The notes beneath the pieces were generated by a model that worked only from the letters and a program-made list of their open reading frames with translations, did no database searches and was not told the DNA's origin. Positions 51,264 through 59,819 of a DNA stretch of 64,000 nucleotides are shown one piece after another (position 1 is the stretch's first letter; each line of letters starts with the position of its first letter). Source of the stretch: JAAXVQ01 sp964604705 (GTDB lineage: Bacteria > Oederibacteriota > JAAXVQ01); assembly GCA_964604705.1 (NCBI GenBank), contig CAZSAP010000005.1, forward strand, positions 226,534 through 290,533. The letters run 5' to 3'. Made by a program: the position numbers and the translations under genes.

Positions 51264-52259
51264 GTGAGCGTTTGGTATCTTGGGATTGATTTGGGGGGCA
51301 GCAACATTACCGCGGCCTTGATGGATGCTAAAGGGAAGATGCGCCATCTAAAAAAAATTAAAACCTTGGCTCATGAAGGCAAAGCCAATGTGATTTCACG
51401 CATTGTTGAATTGGCCAAGGCTGTGCCCGAAGAAGCTCAAGTGAAGGCTCACGAAGTGGTCTCCGTTGGGATTGGTGTTCCTGGTATCATTGATGTACCC
51501 AATGGCATGGTCCTCTATTCACCCAACATGCCTGGCTGGACGCGCGTGCCAATTAAAAAAATGCTTCAAGCCTCGCTGAAGAAAACCGTGGTGATTGACA
51601 ATGACGCAAATGTAGCTGCGTACGGTGAAAAATGGCTGGGGGCTGGCCAGGCGTATCAGGATATTGTTGTCTACACATTGGGTACCGGCGTGGGCGGTGG
51701 CATCATTTCCCAAGGCAAGATTTTTCACGGTCATGCCAACGCGGCGGGTGAGTTAGGGCATATGACCATTCTGCCGGACGGCCCCAAGTGCGGCTGCGGC
51801 AATCGTGGCTGCGTGGAAGCGTTGGTGTCCGGAACTGCCATTGCGCGTATGGCCCGTGAAGCTTTGGAAAAAAACAGCCGATCCTTGTTGTACGACATGT
51901 GCGGGAAGATTCCGGACGATGTTACGGCCAAGATGGTGTTTCAAGCCGCACGCAAAAAAGACACCCTGGCGCTCTCGCTGGTGGAACAAGTGGGGCGGTA
52001 TTTGGGTATTGGCATTGCCAATACGATCAATTTGCTGAATCCGGAGCTGGTGATTGTCGGCGGTGGAGTTTCAGGCGCCGGGGAATTGCTCTTGCGTCCC
52101 ACTCGGGCCGAGGTCAAGCGACGTGCATTGAAGGATTCTTTAGCGTGTGCCAAGATCGTAGCAGCGCAATTAGGTGATCAAGCCGGCGTCATCGGCGCAG
52201 CCGGTATTGCCATTCTGGCGAAACCAACACGAACCACCACCCCGGGAAGGCGGCGATAA
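51264..52259 (+). CDS. ROK-family sugar kinase (glucokinase-like)
   Basis: A 331-residue ROK kinase starting at GTG 51264, nine bases after AAGGGG (the frame is open from 51228). The ATP-binding GIDLGGSNITAAL is near the N-terminus. The catalytic Asp lies in VVIDNDANVAAYGEKW. The zinc-binding ROK signature is GHMTILPDGPKCGCGNRGC. The substrate is probably glucose, given malQ and GH57 upstream, but ROK proteins also phosphorylate other hexoses or act as repressors; no DNA-binding N-terminus is present here. A response regulator follows after two bases. Confidence 0.93.
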   Translation: MSVWYLGIDLGGSNITAALMDAKGKMRHLKKIKTLAHEGKANVISRIVELAKAVPEEAQVKAHEVVSVGIGVPGIIDVPNGMVLYSPNMPGWTRVPIKKMLQASLKKTVVIDNDANVAAYGEKWLGAGQAYQDIVVYTLGTGVGGGIISQGKIFHGHANAAGELGHMTILPDGPKCGCGNRGCVEALVSGTAIARMAREALEKNSRSLLYDMCGKIPDDVTAKMVFQAARKKDTLALSLVEQVGRYLGIGIANTINLLNPELVIVGGGVSGAGELLLRPTRAEVKRRALKDSLACAKIVAAQLGDQAGVIGAAGIAILAKPTRTTTPGRRR

Positions 52260-52261
52260 GC

Positions 52262-52663
52262 ATGATTAAGTCGAAGATTTTATTCATCGAGGACGAAGAA
52301 GACGTTCGCAATGCGGTGAAGTTTATTCTCGAGGGGGAAGGCTATGATTTTTACAGCGCCTCCAACGGTCATGAGGGCATCGCCAAGATCACGAAATTTG
52401 ACATTGATTTGCTCCTGTTGGATGTCATGATGCCGGGGATGGATGGGTTTGAAGTCTGTCGCGCCATCAAAAGCGAGCCGTCCATTGATTTACCGGTGAT
52501 ATTTGTTTCTGCCAAGGCAGAAGCCACGGATATTTCCCGGGGGTTTGCCCTCGGCGCGGACGACTATATCATTAAACCCTTTGAACCCAATGACCTGTTG
52601 AACCGCGTCAAGCGGGTGCTGGATAAATATCAGCGTATTCGGAAATCTCGTTCCAGCAATTGA
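52262..52663 (+). CDS. Single-domain response regulator (CheY-like)
   Basis: A 133-residue receiver with no output domain. Acidic residues in FIEDEED, phospho-acceptor Asp54 (LLLLDVMMPGMDG), Ser83 in FVSAK and Lys105 (IIKPFEP) form a complete active site. It may relay phosphate or act by protein-protein contact. No kinase is adjacent; the two orphan-like kinases at 11-15 kb are candidates. It starts two bases after the ROK kinase stop and is probably cotranscribed with it. Confidence 0.92.
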   Translation: MIKSKILFIEDEEDVRNAVKFILEGEGYDFYSASNGHEGIAKITKFDIDLLLLDVMMPGMDGFEVCRAIKSEPSIDLPVIFVSAKAEATDISRGFALGADDYIIKPFEPNDLLNRVKRVLDKYQRIRKSRSSN

Positions 52664-52710
52664 CCTCGTATTCTTTTCTGCTTGTTCCAAACCGTTGACT
52701 AGGACGGCTC

Positions 52711-53130
52711 ATGGCCCCAATGCATTGTTCGCGTGAAGAATTCGAAACATGGGTGTGGGAGGCCGTGAGTGCCATTCCCAAGACTTTTCGCGACCGCATG
52801 CACAATCTGGCGTTTACGGTTGAATGGGAACCTCCCAAGCATGTGCGACAGGAGTTGGCCGTACGTGCCCAAGACGACTTGTTGGGCTTGTATCAAGGGC
52901 TGCCCAACACCCATCGGGGAGCGGGCTACGGCAATGTGTTACCGGATAAAATTTCTATTTATCAACGTCCGCTAATGGATATGTGCTCGACGTCCGAGGA
53001 ACTCCAAAAAGAAATTCGGCGAACGGTATGGCATGAAGTCGGCCATTATTTTGGTTTGTCCGAAGGGCAATTACGGCGATTGGAGCATCCGTCCCGTTTG
53101 AAGCAAAAGAAAACGAAGACGCAGGAATAG
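52711..53130 (+). CDS. Small zincin-type metallopeptidase
   Basis: A 139-residue protein with HEVGH (His108, Glu109, His112) in TVWHEVGHYFGLSE. The size and the segments YQGLP and LPDKISIYQRPLMD fit the zincin-like family formerly called DUF1025. Two His and one Glu should bind zinc. The substrate is unknown. The Lys-rich C-terminal tail (KQKKTKTQE) is unstructured. dtd begins 11 bases downstream. Confidence 0.87.
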   Translation: MAPMHCSREEFETWVWEAVSAIPKTFRDRMHNLAFTVEWEPPKHVRQELAVRAQDDLLGLYQGLPNTHRGAGYGNVLPDKISIYQRPLMDMCSTSEELQKEIRRTVWHEVGHYFGLSEGQLRRLEHPSRLKQKKTKTQE

Positions 53131-53141
53131 GGGAGACGACC

Positions 53142-53600
53142 ATGAAAGTGGTTTTGCAGCGAGTCAATCGCGCGTCCGTGCATGTGGGCTCAGAATTGGT
53201 GGGGGCCATTGGTCGCGGGTTTTTGCTGTTGGTCGGCATTGGGCATGAGGACACTGCGGCGCATGTCGTGGCGTTGGCAAAAAAAATCGTAGGGTTAAGG
53301 GTTTTCGAAGATCCACCGGGAAAGATGAATCGTTCGTTGGCGGAAGTCGGCGGGGAAATACTGGCCGTCCCGCAGTTTACCCTCTGGGGTGATACGCGGA
53401 AGGGCCGGCGCCCGGATTTTACGGCTGCGGCGCCGCCGGATATGGCCTTGGAATTGTTTCAACGGTTTTGTCAGGAACTCAAGCAGTTGGGGGTACCTGT
53501 GGCCACAGGTGCATTTCGCGAGCATATGCGAGTGGCTCTGGAAAACGATGGACCCGTAACGCTTATTCTGGACTCAAGCGAGCTGAATCTCTCATCATGA
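53142..53600 (+). CDS. dtd: D-aminoacyl-tRNA deacylase
   Basis: A 152-residue Dtd, which removes D-amino acids wrongly attached to tRNA. MKVVLQRVNRASV at the N-terminus, DTRKGRRPDF in the middle and the GPVT motif near the C-terminus (ENDGPVTLIL) are characteristic. The other family motif, usually SQFTL, reads PQFTL here. GGGGAGACGACC precedes the ATG. The stop overlaps the next gene (ATGA). Confidence 0.95.
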   Translation: MKVVLQRVNRASVHVGSELVGAIGRGFLLLVGIGHEDTAAHVVALAKKIVGLRVFEDPPGKMNRSLAEVGGEILAVPQFTLWGDTRKGRRPDFTAAAPPDMALELFQRFCQELKQLGVPVATGAFREHMRVALENDGPVTLILDSSELNLSS

Positions 53601-54727
53601 AAAACACACTCACACTCTTACATACGGCCGATCTGCATTTAGGAGCTGCGTTTTCAGGATTGGGCCCCCGTGGGGTCCAACAGCGCCAACGTTTACGCGA
53701 AGTGTTAAACGACATCCTGGACGTGGTCCGCCAAGAAAAGGTTCAGGTGGTACTTTTAGCAGGTGACACGTTTGATCATGGCCGCCCTTCACCGGAGTCC
53801 ATCACGGCTTTTTCCACCTTTGTTCAACAGCTTTACACCTTGGGTGTGCCAGTGGTCCTGATAGCAGGAACGCACGATCATTGGGCGCAAAACGACTTGT
53901 TTCCCAAGTTGCAGCGTGCGTTGGGGGAGGCGCTGGTGGTTCTGTCTCCGGAAGAGCCGGTGTGGACGCATACGCTTTTGGGTCTGCGCGTTCAAGGGGT
54001 TTCATTGGTTCGTCAAGATGAGCCGGAACACCCCTTATCCTTGATCCAACGCGATTCGCAGTTTTCCGGCTGGCAGGTGGGCATGGCGCATGCGGCCTTG
54101 GATTTGGGCAAAGCCAAAACCGTAGAAGCTCGTTTCTCCTTAGCGGACATCGCCGCCACGGGCATGGATTATCTGGCCCTGGGACATTGGCACGGCCAGC
54201 AGGAGTATTCCTCGGGACCGGTGACTGCGTGGTATTCCGGAGCTCCGGAAATGATTGCCTTGGATGAGACGCAATCAGGGCAAGTACTCTTGGTGACGTT
54301 GCAGGACGGACAGCCGGTACGTGTGATTCCCCGCCAAGTTGGAAAACGGAGCTGGGTGCATGTTGATGTCGAATCAACGTCAGTGGACGCGGTGATGGAA
54401 AAAGTGAAAAACGTTGTTTCCCCGGATACGGTTTTGGATCTTTCCCTTAACGGCATCATTGGACCGGAACAAGCTCCGCTGAAAGAAGACTTGGAGCGAC
54501 GTTTGGCGCCCTTGTTTTTTTATGTTCGCATACACGATCGTACCCGGGCTGAATATTCAGAAGACGACTTGAATCAGTATCCGGACTCTACCGCCTTGGG
54601 GCGTTTTATACGCTTGATGCAGGCCGATATTGCCGGCGCAAGTGAACCCCGCCGTTCCGAACTGCAAAAAGCATTGCAGTTGGGTGTTGCGTATCTGCGC
54701 GGAACCGAGGTTGCGCTATGGTCATAA
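53597..54727 (+). CDS. YhaO/SbcD-like Mre11-family nuclease
   Basis: A 376-residue metallophosphoesterase. ATG 53597 overlaps the dtd stop; the longer frame from 53468 is inside dtd. Mre11/SbcD motifs are present in order: TADLHLG, AGDTFDHG, AGTHDHW, MAHAALD and GHWHG, which bind two metal ions. The partner ATPase gene overlaps by ten bases. The pair resembles Bacillus YhaO/YhaN more than SbcD/SbcC because the partner is short and has membrane segments. It is probably a DNA end or hairpin processing nuclease. Confidence 0.9.
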   Translation: MKNTLTLLHTADLHLGAAFSGLGPRGVQQRQRLREVLNDILDVVRQEKVQVVLLAGDTFDHGRPSPESITAFSTFVQQLYTLGVPVVLIAGTHDHWAQNDLFPKLQRALGEALVVLSPEEPVWTHTLLGLRVQGVSLVRQDEPEHPLSLIQRDSQFSGWQVGMAHAALDLGKAKTVEARFSLADIAATGMDYLALGHWHGQQEYSSGPVTAWYSGAPEMIALDETQSGQVLLVTLQDGQPVRVIPRQVGKRSWVHVDVESTSVDAVMEKVKNVVSPDTVLDLSLNGIIGPEQAPLKEDLERRLAPLFFYVRIHDRTRAEYSEDDLNQYPDSTALGRFIRLMQADIAGASEPRRSELQKALQLGVAYLRGTEVALWS

Positions 54728-56793
54728 AGCAACTGGGACTAAAACGGTTCAAATGTTGGCGCGAAGGGACCATTGACTTCACTCCTGGAATCAATGTGGT
54801 GTACGGGCCGAACGAGTCGGGGAAAAGCACACTGCGGGCGGCGCTTATGGCCGTGCTGTTCGGCAACCCCACGAGTCAGAGTGAGACTGTGGAAAAATGG
54901 ACCAGTTGGGGACAGGCCGAACGCTGTGAACTGCGTTTGGAATATTGGGATCGCACGGGACAAGTATGCAAGCTGCGCAAAGATTTTGCCGAGCATAAGA
55001 TGTTTTTCATGGCGGGCGAAGAGTCCCTCAAGACCCCCAAGGCGATTCAGCAGCAGTTGGTGGATGAATTGGGCATTCCCAGTGAAGACTTTTATGCCTT
55101 GTGCGCCTCGTTGGATTCGAAAACCCTCTCCGATTTAGGTGCGGCCCGGAAGCAGATTGGAAAAATGCTGGCAGGGTTAATGACCGGTGCGGAAAATGGT
55201 TCCGATGTGTTGCAGGCGATCAAGCGTTTGGATGAATCTCTGCGCGAATTGAATAAAGGGCTGAATTCCCCCTCCAAGGTGCCGGGGCCGTTAAAGGATT
55301 TGCGGGAAAAAATTTTACTGTGGCTGTCAGAACGCCGGAAGACAGAAACGGATTTGGCCGGAAAACAAGAACGTGAACAATCGTTTCAGAAATTGCAGTC
55401 GGAATTGGAACGCGAGGAGAGCAGACTCCGGGATCTGGAACACGTATTAACCGCCAACCGTAAGCTTCAGGAAACGCAAAAACGCCGGGAGGCCTTGATC
55501 CAACAAGATCAACGTTTTGAACGCGTGAAACAACAGTACGAACGGCTGCGGAATGAACTGGAGACCTTGAATCGACGCTTGACCCAAGAGCCGGTCGCCA
55601 TGATCAAAGCTTCGGAATACGAAGCCGTTCGTGACTTAACCGTACGTGAGGCACAACAGGTGCAAGGTACAGAACCCGTAACTCAAGCCAATGCTTCACT
55701 TATGGGTTTTTGGATAACCGGAGCGGCATTGGTGGTTATCGGTGGCGCTTTGCTGGCCTGGAAGCAATGGATGTTAGGCGTGTGTGTGTGTGTGGCTGCG
55801 ACCGTGGTTTGGGGGTTGGGGTGGAAACGCCTGCAGCAACAGCACGAGCAAAAAACCAAAGATGAAATTGCCCGCCAAGCCCAACAAACAAAGATGGCCA
55901 CCCTGCGGGAAGAACGTCAAACGTGGGAGTCGCGTGTGGGGTTGGGTTTGGAGGACATTCTCAAACGTTGGCCTGAAGCCCAACAGGGAGTAACCCAGAA
56001 AAGCGCCTTGGAACGCCAGTTGCAGGAGCATGAATCCATCGATGAAGCCCAATGGAGCGTGGTGCGGCGAGAATTGCGTTTGCTGCAAGATACGCTTGAG
56101 GACCCGGCATTGCTTCCGCTATTGTTGGAACCCTTGGAAATGGCACGCAAAGAAAGGGAGTATCAAACACTGAAAGTACAGGTGGAGGAAAAACGACGGC
56201 AACGCGATAAGCTTCAAGCGCTTCTAGAACACGACCCGATCAATCCTGACCGCTTAGCCGAATGGGACGAAATGCTCGCGGAGGGGAAGGACCGCTTGGC
56301 TTACCTTGAACAACAGGCACGGATAGGCCAGGCTGCTTTGGACGGGTTGGAACGGGCGCGTAAAGCGACCCTGCATCCGGCCCGCCAGATCCTTGAAACG
56401 CAAGCGGGTGAAATTTTAAGCACCATTAGTGCCGGGCGATATACACAAATGAGCGTCAATGACGAGGACTTGGCCTGTCAAATCCTTGTCCCGGAAACCC
56501 AACGTTGGGATGACCCCAATGTGCTTTCGCACGGAACCTTTGATCAGTTTTATCTCAGCTTGCGTTTGGCCTTAGGTGATATCTTGGCCGGCGGGAAGAA
56601 ACCGCCCCTTCTGTTGGACGATCCGTTTATGACCTTTGATCCTGAACGGCAGGTTCGCTTTTTGGAATGGCTCCAACACCGGTCCAAGGAACAACAGATA
56701 ATGTTCTTTACCTGTCGCACAGACTATCACCGTTTTGCCGATACTGTGATTGATATCCAGTCGCTTACGTCGGCCGGCCATAAGGGGGTATAG
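54718..56793 (+). CDS. YhaN/SbcC-like coiled-coil ABC-type ATPase with central membrane hairpin
   Basis: A 691-residue SMC-like ATPase. Walker A is GPNESGKST (35-43) after KRFKCWREGTIDF. The signature LSHGTFDQFYLSLRLAL and Walker B PPLLLDDPFMTFD are near the C-terminus. The two coiled-coil arms (about 185-320 and 375-560) are joined by two hydrophobic helices at about 328-370 (GFWITGAALVVIGGALLAW, then MLGVCVCVAATVVWGL) instead of a CxxC zinc hook. The protein should be anchored to the inner membrane by its coiled-coil tip, as in YhaN. It works with the overlapping nuclease gene upstream. Confidence 0.9.
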   Translation: MVIKQLGLKRFKCWREGTIDFTPGINVVYGPNESGKSTLRAALMAVLFGNPTSQSETVEKWTSWGQAERCELRLEYWDRTGQVCKLRKDFAEHKMFFMAGEESLKTPKAIQQQLVDELGIPSEDFYALCASLDSKTLSDLGAARKQIGKMLAGLMTGAENGSDVLQAIKRLDESLRELNKGLNSPSKVPGPLKDLREKILLWLSERRKTETDLAGKQEREQSFQKLQSELEREESRLRDLEHVLTANRKLQETQKRREALIQQDQRFERVKQQYERLRNELETLNRRLTQEPVAMIKASEYEAVRDLTVREAQQVQGTEPVTQANASLMGFWITGAALVVIGGALLAWKQWMLGVCVCVAATVVWGLGWKRLQQQHEQKTKDEIARQAQQTKMATLREERQTWESRVGLGLEDILKRWPEAQQGVTQKSALERQLQEHESIDEAQWSVVRRELRLLQDTLEDPALLPLLLEPLEMARKEREYQTLKVQVEEKRRQRDKLQALLEHDPINPDRLAEWDEMLAEGKDRLAYLEQQARIGQAALDGLERARKATLHPARQILETQAGEILSTISAGRYTQMSVNDEDLACQILVPETQRWDDPNVLSHGTFDQFYLSLRLALGDILAGGKKPPLLLDDPFMTFDPERQVRFLEWLQHRSKEQQIMFFTCRTDYHRFADTVIDIQSLTSAGHKGV

Positions 56794-56798
56794 TCAGA

Positions 56799-57731
56799 AT
56801 GCGTGAAACCATAACCATTGCCGTCTGTTTGTTGTTGGCCTTTGTAGGTTTGCAGACCGGTTTTTTGCGCACAGGCATGGACTACGACAATTTGCAGAAA
56901 AAATTTGAGAGCCTGCAGACGGCCAACGACCGTCTTTCACAGGAATTAAGGCGGATGCCCCAAAGCGGAGGGCTCGTGAGCACGGACGTTGCGAGTGCCA
57001 ATGACAACAAACAAATAGAAGAACTGAAAGCTGAATTGGAACATTACCGCACTCGGGAGAACGGCCATCGTCAACCCCTGCAGGAACTCAAGGCGAAGTG
57101 GATGAAGGCATTGGATCGGGAAATTAAAGAGGGCAATTGTGACATTAAGGATGAAGATGATCAAATGGTCATCGCGCTGCGAGATGTCTTTTTATTTAAA
57201 TCCGAAACCGAGGCCCTCAATCGTCCAGCCCAAGAATTATTAACTAAAATGGGCGCAGAACTTCGTGAACAAAAAGATTTGGAAATCCGTGTGCTGGCGC
57301 ATACCGATTTGATTGTGGACGGCAAAAACCTGGAAGAACGCAATAGCAAGGCCCAGATTTTAGCCGCCGCGCGTGCGCAAGCATTGAGCCGCTTTTTGGA
57401 CAGTACGGGCGGGATTGATCCTGTTCAGCTGTCGTATGGAAGCTGTGGTCCCAATCGTCCGGTCGCAGCCAATGATTCCGAATACCATCGAGCGCAGAAT
57501 CGGCGTTTTGAACTCTGGATTACACCGGTAAATCCCCGATTGTTGAATCAAGCCCGCAAGATTGTGCATTTTGAAAAACAATTCAAAGGCACCGCACCGC
57601 AACCTACTGCACGGCCCGTTAAGCGAAAATCCGGTTCCGAGGAAGGGAGCGCCCAACCCCTTGGCGCCGAAGCGTTGGATCAAGACGATTCGACGAATTT
57701 TCAAGGCGGGTACGAGAAACCGGGCGAATAA
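56799..57731 (+). CDS. OmpA/MotB-domain envelope protein
   Basis: A 310-residue protein with an N-terminal membrane helix or signal anchor (about 5-23, ITIAVCLLLAFVGLQTGFL), then a coiled-coil (about 28-88). An OmpA C-terminal-like domain lies at about 125-250: DVFLFKSETEALNRPAQELL, then EIRVLAHTDL and AQNRRFELWI. OmpA-type domains bind peptidoglycan. The charged C-terminal tail is low complexity. The short gap to the ATPase gene (5 bases) suggests cotranscription. The topology, helix plus periplasmic domain, resembles MotB, but no MotA is present. Confidence 0.85.
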   Translation: MRETITIAVCLLLAFVGLQTGFLRTGMDYDNLQKKFESLQTANDRLSQELRRMPQSGGLVSTDVASANDNKQIEELKAELEHYRTRENGHRQPLQELKAKWMKALDREIKEGNCDIKDEDDQMVIALRDVFLFKSETEALNRPAQELLTKMGAELREQKDLEIRVLAHTDLIVDGKNLEERNSKAQILAAARAQALSRFLDSTGGIDPVQLSYGSCGPNRPVAANDSEYHRAQNRRFELWITPVNPRLLNQARKIVHFEKQFKGTAPQPTARPVKRKSGSEEGSAQPLGAEALDQDDSTNFQGGYEKPGE

Positions 57732-57798
57732 TTTTTTCTTCGGTACCATTCATAGAATAAAACTATATTTTTCGAGGTCTGTCCAAAGCATCATTGAA

Positions 57799-58566
57799 AT
57801 GCAACGGAAGGTGATGGCTTTGGACGATCTAAAACCCATACACACTTGGCCGCGCGAGGATCAACCACGCGAACGATTGCTGGCCCTTGGTACACCTGCG
57901 CTTTCAGATGCGGAATTGGTGGCGATTCTTTTAGGGACGGGTATGAGACAACATTCAGCCCTATTTATTGCGCACCAACTGCTGCAAACTCGTGGCGGCT
58001 TAGCTTTGTTGGGGCGCATGACGCCGGCTCAATTGGCCGCGCAACCCGGTGTGGGACCTGCCAAAGCCGCGCGGATATTGGCGGCGTGTGAACTGGGGCG
58101 CCGGCGTGAACGGAAGCGGACACTTTCTCCTTGGTTGATTACCAGTCCAGCAGAGGCTGCCCGGTTTGCGATGACCCGCCTGCGTGATTTGACGCGCGAA
58201 TGCTGCCTGGCCATGTATTTGGATATGAAACACCGCATTATTAAGGACGAAATCATCAGCATCGGGAGTTTGGACCAAGCGGTTGTTCATCCTAGGGAAC
58301 TTTTTAAATCCGCCATCGAAGTATCAGCAGCAGCCCTAATTCTGGCCCACAATCACCCCAGCGGGGATCCTACCCCCAGTCGTTCAGATGTGCAACTAAC
58401 CGAGCAATTGGACCAAGCTGCAAAACTTTTAGGGATTTGTCTACTGGATCATGTTATTATAGGCGACGGTGAGTTTCGCAGTGTGATGACTGAGCTTCGC
58501 CGCATATCCAGTGGGGGTGAACGTGTCCGTGACCGTAAAGGAAATGACTTTATTGCAAAAAGCTAA
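57799..58566 (+). CDS. radC: RadC/JAB-domain protein
   Basis: A 255-residue RadC-family protein. ATG 57799 is chosen (GTG 57811 and ATG 57814 are alternatives; the frame is open back to 57562). A helix-hairpin-helix region (PAQLAAQPGVGPAKAARIL) is followed by the JAMM/JAB metal motif AHNHPSGDP, with His184, His186 and Asp190. Despite the name, RadC has no confirmed repair role; the fold is that of metal-dependent isopeptidases. It overlaps rsfS. Confidence 0.93.
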   Translation: MQRKVMALDDLKPIHTWPREDQPRERLLALGTPALSDAELVAILLGTGMRQHSALFIAHQLLQTRGGLALLGRMTPAQLAAQPGVGPAKAARILAACELGRRRERKRTLSPWLITSPAEAARFAMTRLRDLTRECCLAMYLDMKHRIIKDEIISIGSLDQAVVHPRELFKSAIEVSAAALILAHNHPSGDPTPSRSDVQLTEQLDQAAKLLGICLLDHVIIGDGEFRSVMTELRRISSGGERVRDRKGNDFIAKS

Positions 58567-58891
58567 GATCTTGACGTATGCTGCGTTGAATAAAAAGGCG
58601 ATAGATCCAGTTATTTTGAACCTAAAAGAGCTTTCGTCTGTGGCGGATTTTTTTGTTATCGTCTCTGGAAGTACCGAGATTCAAGTATACGCCATATTCC
58701 AGGAAATTGAACGCATCTGCAAAGAAGAAAAAATTAAAGTAATTCATGTGGAAGGTTCACAAGGCGCGAAATGGATTTTGGTGGATACCGGCGGTGTAGT
58801 GGTTCACATTTTCCGGCAATCCGAGCGTGAATACTATGATTTGGAATCGCTTTGGCAGCATGCTAAACGTGTCGCATTGCCTAAGCTCTAG
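58544..58891 (+). CDS. rsfS: Ribosome silencing factor RsfS
   Basis: A protein of about 115 residues of the RsfS/Iojap family, which binds ribosomal protein uL14 and blocks subunit joining. LSSVADFFVIVSGSTEIQV, then GAKWILVDTGGVVVHIF and REYYDLESLW are diagnostic. ATG 58544 matches the family's usual N-terminus; GTG 58523 has a better spaced GGGGG. The start overlaps radC by 23 bases or more. Confidence 0.95.
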   Translation: MTLLQKAKILTYAALNKKAIDPVILNLKELSSVADFFVIVSGSTEIQVYAIFQEIERICKEEKIKVIHVEGSQGAKWILVDTGGVVVHIFRQSEREYYDLESLWQHAKRVALPKL

Positions 58892-58924
58892 GTATCCGCA
58901 ACTGTTTGGGAGAGATGACTTCCC

Positions 58925-59716
58925 GTGGCCAGCAGATCCAGACACCAACCGATAGTAACCTTATTGACTGATTTTGGCACCAGGGACGGCTATGTAGCCG
59001 AATTGAAGGGTGTTTTACTATCTGCAATTCCCACATTACAAATAGTGGACATTACGCACGATATAGAACCTTTTCAGGTTCGTTCGGCAGCTAGGGTTTT
59101 AGCCAATGTTTATAAGGCTTTTCCTGATGATACGGTTCATTTAACTGTGGTAGATCCAGGAGTGGGCAGTGCCCGAAAACCAATTATTATAAAGTCTCAG
59201 GATCAGTGGTTTGTAGGACCGGATAATGGTGTTTTTTCCTGGATTACTCAAAAATACGCATATAAAGCCATCGAAATAAAGCGGCCCTTGTTCTTGGAAT
59301 ACCATACATTTCATGGGCGAGATGTTTTTGCACCTGCGGTAGTCCAAATACTTCAAAATAAAAATCTTAGTTCAATTGGCCCCTCGTTAAAAACCATTCA
59401 GCAACTATCGGATCTGGAAGTACGCCAAACCGCAGCCAATGTTTGGGAAGGAATGGTGGAACATATTGATCGTTTTGGAAATGCAGCTACCAATATTCCG
59501 CATAAATTAGCCCAACGCTTAGAAAATCCCGTTATGTATGTAGGTCGCCGAAAATTTTCTTTATGGGTGGATTTTTTTTCGGCGGGGACAATAGGCCGCC
59601 CCTTGCTTTTAAGTAACAGCCATGGATTTGTAGAAATTGCACTTCGGGAAGCATCTGCAGCCAAGCAGCTTAACCTGATTGTTGGGCAAAGGGTGCGCTT
59701 GGCGAATAATATTTGA
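58925..59716 (+). CDS. SAM hydrolase / SAM-dependent halogenase-fold protein (DUF62)
   Basis: A 263-residue protein of the S-adenosylmethionine hydroxide adenosyltransferase family, which in characterised members splits SAM to adenosine and methionine. The motifs LLTDFGTRDGYVAELKG (Asp16, Asp21), VVDPGVGSARKPI, VGPDNGVFSW, TFHGRDVFAPA and EHIDRFGNAATN are all present. The start is GTG 58925. It ends 103 bases before the HD-GYP gene. Confidence 0.94.
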   Translation: MASRSRHQPIVTLLTDFGTRDGYVAELKGVLLSAIPTLQIVDITHDIEPFQVRSAARVLANVYKAFPDDTVHLTVVDPGVGSARKPIIIKSQDQWFVGPDNGVFSWITQKYAYKAIEIKRPLFLEYHTFHGRDVFAPAVVQILQNKNLSSIGPSLKTIQQLSDLEVRQTAANVWEGMVEHIDRFGNAATNIPHKLAQRLENPVMYVGRRKFSLWVDFFSAGTIGRPLLLSNSHGFVEIALREASAAKQLNLIVGQRVRLANNI

Positions 59717-59745
59717 TTTTTAATGGTTTTCGATTTTTCGAATAC

Positions 59746-59774
59746 TTGACTTAGATAAGTATTTTTGCAATAAT
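59746..59774 (+). promoter_or_regulatory. Possible promoter of the HD-GYP gene overlapping a weak hairpin
   Basis: TTGACT (59746-59751) and AATAAT (59769-59774) are 17 bases apart and 45 bases before the ATG. The -35 box lies in an AT-rich inverted repeat, AATACTT paired with AAGTATT, followed by TTT, which could weakly terminate the upstream transcript. Confidence 0.35.
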
Positions 59775-59819
59775 TAGCATGATTTTGCGCAGATAGATAT
59801 CAACTAGGAATGGTGGGGA

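Noticed and set aside
57562..57798. 79-codon N-terminal extension of RadC
   Set aside because: It overlaps the end of the OmpA-like gene and has a composition unlike RadC; ATG 57799 gives the normal family start.
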